A stretch of DNA of 59,103 bases from an uncultured Pelagibacteraceae bacterium. GTDB lineage: Bacteria > Pseudomonadota > Alphaproteobacteria > Pelagibacterales > Pelagibacteraceae. Shown here one piece after another: positions 51,670 to 59,103 of the stretch (position 1 is the stretch's first letter; each line of letters opens with the position of its first letter). The notes under the pieces are model-generated. The model was not told the DNA's origin, made no database searches, and saw nothing but the letters and a program-made list of their open reading frames with translations. The stretch is from NCBI GenBank assembly GCA_902609675.1, contig CACLST010000004.1:1-59103 (forward strand), read 5' to 3'. The translations under genes and the position numbers were made by a program.

Positions 51670-53753
51670 TTGAGAACTTCTCTTTTTCCTACATGATTAG
51701 CTTGACTTACTTCTCCGTTTGCTTCCATTTGATCAATTATTCTAGCTGCTCTATTATAACCAATTTGAAGTTTTCTTTGTAGAAAAGATGTTGATGCTTT
51801 TCTTTCAGATTTTATAATTTCGAGAGCTGTACTATATAGTTCATCTAAGTTTTCATTATCTTTTGAGTCAGTATGATTCTCTTTTTCATCAACAAAATTA
51901 AGAATTTCATCTACGTAATCAGGCTCAGCTTGATTTCTTAAAAAATTATTTATTTTCTCAATTTCATTCTCTGATACAAATGGTGCATGAATTCTTGTCA
52001 TTCTATTTGCGGAAGTCATATAAAGCATATCTCCTTTCCCAAGAAGCTGTTCAGCACCTTGTTCTCCAAGAATTGTTCTACTATCTATTTTAGAAGTAAC
52101 TTGGAATGATATTCTTGTTGGAAAGTTAGCTTTTATTGTTCCAGTTATAACGTCAACACTAGGTCTTTGTGTAGCCATTATGATATGTATACCTGCTGCT
52201 CTGGCCATTTGAGATAGCTTTTGAATATAATTTTCAATATCTTTACCAGCTACAAGCATTAAATCTGACATTTCATCTACAATAACAACGATATAAGGCA
52301 TAGAAATCTTATGTTTTTCGTTATAACCATCAATATTTCTCACTCCCACTTTGGTCATAAGCTTGTATCGATTTTCCATTTCTTTGACTACCCAACCTAA
52401 TACAGATGCAGCTTTTTTAGCCTCCGTTATAACTGGGCACAATAAATGCGGAATTCCCTCGTATGTAGATAACTCTAACATTTTTGGATCAATTAATATA
52501 AACTTACATTTTTCAGGAGAGTGTTTGTACAAAAGTGACAAAATAATTGTATTTATACAAACTGATTTACCAGATCCAGTTGTGCCAGCTATAAGTAAAT
52601 GAGGCATAGTACTCAAATCGCCTGTTATTGGTAATCCAGAAATGCTTTTACCAAGAGCGATTGGAAGTTTAGTATCTTTTTTTTTAAAACTACCATCAGA
52701 AATTACTTCACTTAGAAAAACGTTTTCTCTTTGAGGTTTGGGGAGTTCAATACCAATAGTATTACTTCCAGGTATAGTTGCAATTCTAGCAGACTCAGAA
52801 CTAGTGTTCCTGGCAATATCTTCTGAAAGATTAATAATTTTTGAAACTTTAACACCAGGTGCAGGTTCAAATTCATATAAAGTAACAACAGGACCTTGAC
52901 TTACTTTCTTAACTTCGCCCTCAACTCCAAAATCAAGTAAAATTTTTTCTAGCGTTTTTTCATCAATTTTATTTTCTGATAAATTTTTATCCTTGTTTGT
53001 AGGCGATTTTAAAAAGTCTAAGGATGGCAGTTTATATTTTATAGTTTTTTTATCAGATGATGCTAAATTTTTATCGAATGAAAAGTTTTCTTGAACTCTT
53101 GTCTCAGCATTTGTGTAATCATTCTCATTTATAAAATTTTCATCAATATTATCAACAATATTTTTGGTTTCATTTTTTTTAGATTTAGAAAAAATTATAG
53201 TAATATTTTTTAGATATTTAAGTTTGAAATTGATACTAAAAAGAAAAAATGTAATAATTAAAAATATTAAAATAATATAACTTATTCGATGGTTTATGTT
53301 TATTAAATTTATTAAAAATGTTTCTTCAAATAAATTGCCTATAAAACCATTATTACCATTAATCGTAAGCCAAAATGTTTCAGTATGAAAAACCGTAAAG
53401 AATAATGTTCCTAAAATTGAGTATAAAATTACAAAAAATATGCTCTCAATAATATGTAAGATTTTTTTATCAAATATTACAAATATAGATATGAGGATAA
53501 ATGAAAATGGCACTAACAATGAAATTAAACCAATAGATTGATACAAAATATCTGATGTATAACTACCTTTTGCACCCAACAAATTATTTATTTCAGCGTT
53601 CTCAGGAAAAATAAAGTTGGGATCTTCTGGTGAATAGCTAATTAATGATATTAGTAACAGTAAAGATAGAACTAGTAAGGTTAGACCTGTAGCTTCGGCT
53701 AGTCTTTTAAAGAGAAAACTTGTTGTTTTATCGACTAAATTTTTAATTTTCAT
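51666..53753 (-). CDS. ftsK: DNA translocase FtsK
   Basis: N-terminal TM segments, MPHLLIAGTTGSGKSVCINTIILSLLYK, C-terminal gamma winged helix (TSFLQRKLQIGYNRAARIIDQMEANGEV). Confidence 0.97.
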   Translation of the reverse strand: MKIKNLVDKTTSFLFKRLAEATGLTLLVLSLLLLISLISYSPEDPNFIFPENAEINNLLGAKGSYTSDILYQSIGLISLLVPFSFILISIFVIFDKKILHIIESIFFVILYSILGTLFFTVFHTETFWLTINGNNGFIGNLFEETFLINLININHRISYIILIFLIITFFLFSINFKLKYLKNITIIFSKSKKNETKNIVDNIDENFINENDYTNAETRVQENFSFDKNLASSDKKTIKYKLPSLDFLKSPTNKDKNLSENKIDEKTLEKILLDFGVEGEVKKVSQGPVVTLYEFEPAPGVKVSKIINLSEDIARNTSSESARIATIPGSNTIGIELPKPQRENVFLSEVISDGSFKKKDTKLPIALGKSISGLPITGDLSTMPHLLIAGTTGSGKSVCINTIILSLLYKHSPEKCKFILIDPKMLELSTYEGIPHLLCPVITEAKKAASVLGWVVKEMENRYKLMTKVGVRNIDGYNEKHKISMPYIVVIVDEMSDLMLVAGKDIENYIQKLSQMARAAGIHIIMATQRPSVDVITGTIKANFPTRISFQVTSKIDSRTILGEQGAEQLLGKGDMLYMTSANRMTRIHAPFVSENEIEKINNFLRNQAEPDYVDEILNFVDEKENHTDSKDNENLDELYSTALEIIKSERKASTSFLQRKLQIGYNRAARIIDQMEANGEVSQANHVGKREVLK

Positions 53754-53816
53754 TTTGTAATTAATGATTTGTCACTTTGTATCATTTAATTTTTGTTGAT
53801 AAAATTAAATAATATT

Positions 53817-54878
53817 ATGAATATTTGTCTATTAGGAAATAATTTAACAAATCTTGTTTTAGCAAACATATTATTAAAAAAAAAGATTAATGTTGATATT
53901 ATTTCCAAATCTCAACCATCATTATTAAAAAATACTCTCAGAACAATTGCTATTTCAAACGATAACTATAAATTTTTAATAGAAAATATTAAAGGTATTA
54001 AAAATTTAGGATGGCCAACTACAAAAATAAAAATTTACTCAGAAAATAATAAATCAAATGAGTTGTTTGAGTTCAAAAATAAAAATCAGAATAATTTTTA
54101 TCTATTAAAATATATTGACCTTTTTAGGTTAATAAAAAAAAATAAATTTTTAAAATTTATTAGATTTCAAAATTATGATTTAGAGGTTTTAAAAAAAAGA
54201 AATTATGATTTAATAATTAATTCAGAACAAAATAATTTAATAACAAAAAAATATTTTCAAAAAAAAATAGAAAAAAATTATAAATCTTTGGCTCATACTG
54301 CTATAATAAACCATAAAAAAGTTGAAAATAAAATTGCCACTCAAATTTTTACAAAAAATGGTCCATTAGCATTTCTCCCTCTATCTAATAATCAAACCTC
54401 AATTGTATTTTCAAATAATTCAATAAAATTAATTAATAAGATAAGCCTCCTAAAAATTATCAATAAATATAACCATCGATATAAGATAGATAAAATCAGC
54501 GAGGTAGAGTCTTTTGGAATCAAGTTTCTTGTGCTTCGAAATTATACTTTTAAAAATGTTTTATCTTTTGGAGATTTAATACATAAAGTTCATCCGTTAG
54601 CAGGACAAGGTTTTAATATGACTATCAGAGACATTAAATCTTTATCTAATATTTTAGATGAAAATATCAAATTAGGTATTGATGATGGTGAAATAATTGC
54701 ACAAAAATTTCAAGAAAAAAATAAACATTTAAATTACATGTATGGAATAGGAATAGATTTTTTAAACTCTTTCTTCAAACTTGATAATAAGTTAGAAAAT
54801 AACTTATCTGAACCGTTATTTAAAATTTTAAAAAATAATAAATTTTTGAATAAATATGCAACAATGTTATCCAATTAA
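53817..54878 (+). CDS. UbiH/UbiF-like FAD-dependent hydroxylase, divergent
   Basis: FGDLIHKVHPLAGQGFNMTIRDIKSL second FAD motif; weak N-terminal dinucleotide motif; internal Met preferred (MNICLLGNN). Confidence 0.75.
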   Translation: MNICLLGNNLTNLVLANILLKKKINVDIISKSQPSLLKNTLRTIAISNDNYKFLIENIKGIKNLGWPTTKIKIYSENNKSNELFEFKNKNQNNFYLLKYIDLFRLIKKNKFLKFIRFQNYDLEVLKKRNYDLIINSEQNNLITKKYFQKKIEKNYKSLAHTAIINHKKVENKIATQIFTKNGPLAFLPLSNNQTSIVFSNNSIKLINKISLLKIINKYNHRYKIDKISEVESFGIKFLVLRNYTFKNVLSFGDLIHKVHPLAGQGFNMTIRDIKSLSNILDENIKLGIDDGEIIAQKFQEKNKHLNYMYGIGIDFLNSFFKLDNKLENNLSEPLFKILKNNKFLNKYATMLSN

Positions 54879-54894
54879 TTTGTATTTAAATTGA

Positions 54895-55536
54895 TTATTG
54901 TAAGGTTTTATTATTAAAATTGTCTAAAATATATGTATTTAGAATTTCTTCTAACTTTTCTTTTCTTATATTTAAATCTTTACTTTCAAGTAAAACTTGT
55001 TTTTCTTCTAAAGAAAATGGTGAAGCCATAGATAGAGTATTTATAGTTTGATCTAAACTTTGTTTTTCAATTTCTTTCCAATTTATTTCATAGCCTTGTT
55101 TTTTAAAAAGATCTTTAAGATTTCGAAATATCATTTCTAAATCTGAAAAATTTATTTCATTTGTTTTTTCAACTAAATCATTTGAGTAATCCTCATATTT
55201 GACTTTACATTCTCTAAATAAGTTATCGTTATGAATCTCATCCATAATTTTAAATCTACATACCCCATTTAAAATGATTAAATATCTCCCATCATCTGTT
55301 TCATTAAAACTTGTTATTTTTCCAACACAACCAACTTCATGTAAATCAGGTTTTTTTAATTCACCAGTTTTTTTAGGCTGTATCATTCCTATTAATCTAT
55401 TGCCTTTCATGCTTTTATCTATCATTTGAATATATCTTGGCTCAAAGATGTTTAGCGGGACAGTTGTTCTGGGGAAGATAATAAAATTAGATAAAGGGAA
55501 TACAGGTAAAATGTTTGGAAGATCTTCTTTTTTCAT
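54895..55536 (-). CDS. LON N-terminal substrate-binding domain protein
   Basis: LPVFPLSNFIIFPRTTVPLNIFEPRYIQMIDKSMKGNRLIGMIQPK, VGCVGKITSFNETDDGRYLIILNGVCRF. Confidence 0.92.
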   Translation of the reverse strand: MKKEDLPNILPVFPLSNFIIFPRTTVPLNIFEPRYIQMIDKSMKGNRLIGMIQPKKTGELKKPDLHEVGCVGKITSFNETDDGRYLIILNGVCRFKIMDEIHNDNLFRECKVKYEDYSNDLVEKTNEINFSDLEMIFRNLKDLFKKQGYEINWKEIEKQSLDQTINTLSMASPFSLEEKQVLLESKDLNIRKEKLEEILNTYILDNFNNKTLQ

Positions 55537-55562
55537 AATATTTAAATTATAACACATAATCT

Positions 55563-57206
55563 ATGAATTCAAATATTTTTGAAGAAAAAAAAAGAAAAAT
55601 TTTACAAACCTTTAAAGAAAAAAATTTTGAAGAGGTAATTGCCGCAGGTGAAAAATTATTAAGTCAAAAAAAAGATGATGCACAATTAATTTATCTATTA
55701 GCATTAGCCTCAATTAACATTCAAAAATTTTCTAAGGCAGAAGAATATATTGATAATTTATTATCCTATAAAGAAACTGATCAACTATATTTTGTTAAGG
55801 GAAATATTCAAAAAAAATTGAAAAGATTTCATGCAGCAATAAAATCATTTGAAAAATCTATAGAGTTAAATCCAAGTTTTTCAGAGGCTTACAATAATTT
55901 AGGTAATACAAAAAAAATTTTGAATCAACAAGAAAAAGCAATTGAATGTTTTAAAAAAGCTATAAATTTAAAACCAGATAACTTTCAAGCACTCTTCAAT
56001 TTATCTTCAATTTACAAAGAGAATAATAATTATAATGAATTAATTCTAGTTTATGAAAAAATTTTACAATTGGATAAAAATAATATTAAAACACTTTATA
56101 ATCTCGGATCAGCTCATCTTTTTTTAGGAAATTTTTCAAAAGGAAAAGAATATTTTAAAAAAATTTTTCAATTAGATAAAACACATATTCCAAGTATAAG
56201 AAATTATATACTTGTAACAAAAATTGATAAAAATGATGAAATTTTTGATTATATTAAAAATATTAATATACAAAATTTAAATCAAGAAGAAAAAATCTTA
56301 TTAACAAATGCCCTAAGCAAAGGATATTTTGATCTAGGAAATGAAGAACATGGATTAAAAAATCTCACAGCTGCCAACTTGATTAAGAGAAAAAATTCTA
56401 ATTTTTCACTAGAAGAGGAAAAAAAAAGATTTGAAAATATCAAAAACTTTTTTTCGACAACTCAAAATTATAATTTAAATTTTGATGATAAATATTTTAG
56501 TAAACCGGTATTTATATTGGGTATGCCACGATCTGGTACAACCTTATTGGAGCAAATTTTATCTACACATTCAAAAATTTATGGTGCTGGGGAACTATAT
56601 TTCTTACAAAAAAAAATTAATGAATTAGGTTTTGAGAAAAAAAATGAATTCAAAAATTTATTTTCAGAAATTAGAAAATTCTATTATCAAAATATATCAA
56701 AAATTTCAAACAAACCCTTTATAATCGATAAATTTCCTGTAAATTTTAGATGGATAGGATTTATTGTTAATGCTCTCCCTGAGGCCAAAATAATTCACAT
56801 ACATAGAAACCCGATGGCAGTATGTTGGTCAAATTATAAAACTTTATTTATTGATAGTGTTATGGATTTTAGTTTAGACCAGGAAGACTTAGCTAGTTAT
56901 TACAGTTTGTATAACGATTTAATGAATTTTTGGCTCACGAAATACGATGATAAAATTTTGAACGTTTATTATGAAGATTTTGTAAAAGATTTTGAGTTAC
57001 ATACCAAAAAAATTCTTCTATTTTTAAATCTAGATTGGGAGGAACACCTAAAATATTATGAAAAATCAGATAGAGTTGTAACCACAGCTTCGTTTGAGCA
57101 GGTAAGAAATAAAATAAAAAAAGACACATCAAAACAATGGGAAAAATTTAGTGATTACTTAGAACCTATGCAAAAAATTTTAAATTCTAATAAAATAAAA
57201 TTTTAA
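55563..57206 (+). CDS. TPR-repeat sulfotransferase
   Basis: TPRs (AIKSFEKSIELNPSFSEAYNNLGNTKK...), PSB-like FILGMPRSGTTLLEQILSTHSKIYGAGEL, 3'PB-like IIHIHRNPMAVCWSNY. Confidence 0.9.
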   Translation: MNSNIFEEKKRKILQTFKEKNFEEVIAAGEKLLSQKKDDAQLIYLLALASINIQKFSKAEEYIDNLLSYKETDQLYFVKGNIQKKLKRFHAAIKSFEKSIELNPSFSEAYNNLGNTKKILNQQEKAIECFKKAINLKPDNFQALFNLSSIYKENNNYNELILVYEKILQLDKNNIKTLYNLGSAHLFLGNFSKGKEYFKKIFQLDKTHIPSIRNYILVTKIDKNDEIFDYIKNINIQNLNQEEKILLTNALSKGYFDLGNEEHGLKNLTAANLIKRKNSNFSLEEEKKRFENIKNFFSTTQNYNLNFDDKYFSKPVFILGMPRSGTTLLEQILSTHSKIYGAGELYFLQKKINELGFEKKNEFKNLFSEIRKFYYQNISKISNKPFIIDKFPVNFRWIGFIVNALPEAKIIHIHRNPMAVCWSNYKTLFIDSVMDFSLDQEDLASYYSLYNDLMNFWLTKYDDKILNVYYEDFVKDFELHTKKILLFLNLDWEEHLKYYEKSDRVVTTASFEQVRNKIKKDTSKQWEKFSDYLEPMQKILNSNKIKF

Positions 57207-57269
57207 AAATATTCAGAAATTTATTGCTTGAATTTAGAAAAATAGCTATTTATTATAAAACCTAAATAA

Positions 57270-57344
57270 GCGGGCATAGCTCAGTGGTAGAGCGTCTCGT
57301 TGCCAACGAGAAGGTCGTGGGTTCGAGTCCCATTGCCCGCTCCA
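57270..57344 (+). tRNA. tRNA-Gly (anticodon GCC), CCA encoded
   Basis: GCGGGCA acceptor stem pairs with TGCCCGC; D-arm AGCTCAGTGGTAGAGC; anticodon loop TTGCCAA; T-loop GTTCGAGTC; 3' TCCA. Confidence 0.97.
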
Positions 57345-57406
57345 ATGTCTCAAATTAAATTTAATAATTTACATTAAAAAATAAATAATTTAAAATTAGT
57401 TCATAT

Positions 57407-57745
57407 ATGTCAGAATTAGCAGATAAAAAATGTATTCCATGTGAAGGTGGAATACCAAGTTTTGATCTTAAGGAAATACACAAATACCTCAAGAAAGTTG
57501 ATGGTTGGGATGTTCAGTCTTCAGATAATAAAGATTATTTCATAATTAAAGATTTTAAATTTAATAATTTTTTAGAAAGCCAATCATTTGTAAATAAAGT
57601 TGGAGAAATTGCTGAACAAGAGGGACATCACCCAGATATATGGTTTGGTTGGGGTTATGCAAAAATTAAAATACAAACACATGCTATTAGTGGATTACAT
57701 GAGAGTGATTTTGTTCTAGCAGCAAAAATTGATAGAATTAACTAA
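57407..57745 (+). CDS. Pterin-4-alpha-carbinolamine dehydratase (PCD/DCoH family)
   Basis: GWDVQSSDNKDYFIIKDFKFNNFLESQSFVNKVGEIAEQEGHHPDIWFGWGYAKIKIQTHAISGLHESDFVLAAKID. Confidence 0.94.
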   Translation: MSELADKKCIPCEGGIPSFDLKEIHKYLKKVDGWDVQSSDNKDYFIIKDFKFNNFLESQSFVNKVGEIAEQEGHHPDIWFGWGYAKIKIQTHAISGLHESDFVLAAKIDRIN

Positions 57746-57750
57746 TTTTT

Positions 57751-59103
57751 TCAATGTTTAAAATGTCTGGTTTTTGAGAATACAAGTATTACTCCTAATT
57801 TATTCGCAAACTTAATAATTTCTTTATCACGAATTGATCCTGAAGGTTGAATGATTGCACTCACACCATTTTGAACTAACATTTCAATTCCATCTACAAA
57901 CGGAAAAAAAGCATCAGATGCTCCCAAAATTAAATCATTTTCAGTAATTTTTTGAAATTTCTTCATTTTATCTATTGCCATTTTACAACTATCTAATCTA
58001 CTTGGTTGACCTGATCCAATTCCAACGGTTGAACTATTTTTTGTTAAAACGATTGCGTTAGATTTTACGTTTCTACATACATTAAAAGCAAATAGTAGAT
58101 CATCCAATACTCTTTTTGTTGGCTTAGCTTTAGAGACAACTTTAAAATTTTCTTTTTTAAAGATTTTGTTATCTAAGCTTTGAAGCAATAAAGAGTTAAA
58201 GTTATTAGTTATATTACCTATGTTTTGTGGTTTTAATTTCGATGCATCAATTAACCTTAAATTTTTCCTTTTTTTTAGAATTTTAATTGAATCTTTGTCA
58301 AAACCAATTCCTATTATCACTTCTAAAAATATTTTATTTAATTCTATAGCTATTTTTTTATTTACTTTGAAATTACACGAGACAATTCCTCCAAACGCGC
58401 TTATAGGATCACATGCTAAAGCCTCTTTGTAACTATTTATTTTGTTACTATTTTTTGAAACACCACATGGATTAGCATGTTTAACAATTACAGTCCCAGT
58501 ATTTTTGGGAAGTGTTTGCGAAATATTTAAGGCTGCATAAATATCATTATAATTGTTATAACTTAATTTTTTTCCACTTAGTTGATTTATATCTAAATTT
58601 TCATTTCTACTATATATTGCTGATTGTTGATGAGGATTTTCACCATATCGTAATACTTCTACTAAGTTTCCATGAAAAGTTTTTTTTTGAGGAAAATAAT
58701 CATTATTATAATCATTAAAATACTCTGAAATAACAGAGTCATAGTATGCTGTTAAGTTAAATGCTTCCTGAGAAAGTGTTTTTCTAAATTCTAGACTTGT
58801 GGAACCCTTATTTTTTTCTAAATCCAAAATGAATTCTTTGTACTGGCTCGGAGAGGTCAATATAGTTGTGTGTCTATAGTTTTTAGCTGCTGCTCTTACA
58901 AGGGCTGGGCCTCCAATATCTATATTTTCAATTAGTTTATTATGATCGCTTGTACGTTTTAGTTTTTCCTCAAATGGATAAAAATTAACAATTACTAAAT
59001 CTATTTCTTCATAGTTATATTTTTTAAGCTCTTTTTTGTGATTTTTATCATCTCTCTTGCTTAAAATCCCCGCATACAATTTTGGGTTAAGCGTTTTTAC
59101 TCT
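57751..59103 (-). CDS. purH: Bifunctional AICAR formyltransferase/IMP cyclohydrolase PurH, N-terminus truncated by window edge
   Basis: NIDIGGPALVRAAAKNYRHTTIL, LRYGENPHQQSAIYS, VKHANPCGVS; reverse reading frame stays open upstream of the listed Met (RVKTLNPKLYAGILS). Confidence 0.96.
   Translation of the reverse strand, partial: RVKTLNPKLYAGILSKRDDKNHKKELKKYNYEEIDLVIVNFYPFEEKLKRTSDHNKLIENIDIGGPALVRAAAKNYRHTTILTSPSQYKEFILDLEKNKGSTSLEFRKTLSQEAFNLTAYYDSVISEYFNDYNNDYFPQKKTFHGNLVEVLRYGENPHQQSAIYSRNENLDINQLSGKKLSYNNYNDIYAALNISQTLPKNTGTVIVKHANPCGVSKNSNKINSYKEALACDPISAFGGIVSCNFKVNKKIAIELNKIFLEVIIGIGFDKDSIKILKKRKNLRLIDASKLKPQNIGNITNNFNSLLLQSLDNKIFKKENFKVVSKAKPTKRVLDDLLFAFNVCRNVKSNAIVLTKNSSTVGIGSGQPSRLDSCKMAIDKMKKFQKITENDLILGASDAFFPFVDGIEMLVQNGVSAIIQPSGSIRDKEIIKFANKLGVILVFSKTRHFKH

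Noticed and set aside
1-59103. CRISPR arrays, transposases, prophage, toxin-antitoxin or restriction-modification genes
   Set aside because: No regularly spaced repeats, transposase or integrase motifs or defence-gene signatures seen in the ORFs or gaps.

Overview
The window is an AT-rich, gene-dense bacterial chromosome segment. It most resembles a streamlined SAR11/Pelagibacterales-type alphaproteobacterium; that assignment rests on composition, very short intergenic gaps and gene order, and no search was run. I can support about 65 protein-coding genes and one tRNA-Gly(GCC). Partial murJ and purH genes sit at the two edges. Most content is conserved core: grpE-dnaK-dnaJ, dapB-nth, leuS-lptE-holA, parB-parA-rsmG-mnmG-mnmE, rho-hemJ-hemH-hemE, ppsR-maf-aroE-coaE-dnaQ, secB-fxsA, hslUV, hisB-hisH-X-hisA-hisF-hisE, mcl-mtkAB, lolA-ftsK. 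The 283-bp hemE/ppsR gap is a good candidate replication origin: it is unusually long for this window, lies at a strand switch, contains a DnaA box (TGTGAATAA), a TTAA-N7-TTAA site and tandem GATC 13-mer-like repeats, and is about 8 kb from a perfect parS and a near-parS inside rsmG and mnmG. Two short ORFs are missing from the supplied track: an ArfA-like 37-aa ribosome-rescue protein (15272..15385, -) and a 33-aa single-TM peptide after dnaJ (10579..10680, +). The less-explained genes are a secreted FG-GAP/ASPIC protein next to a Cys-rich exported protein, a TPR-methyltransferase, two sulfotransferases, an exported SHOCT-tailed protein inside the his operon, and a divergent winged-helix regulator / L,D-transpeptidase pair. 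I found no CRISPR array, transposon, prophage or recognisable defence island, and nothing that I can claim as a clearly new multi-gene system.
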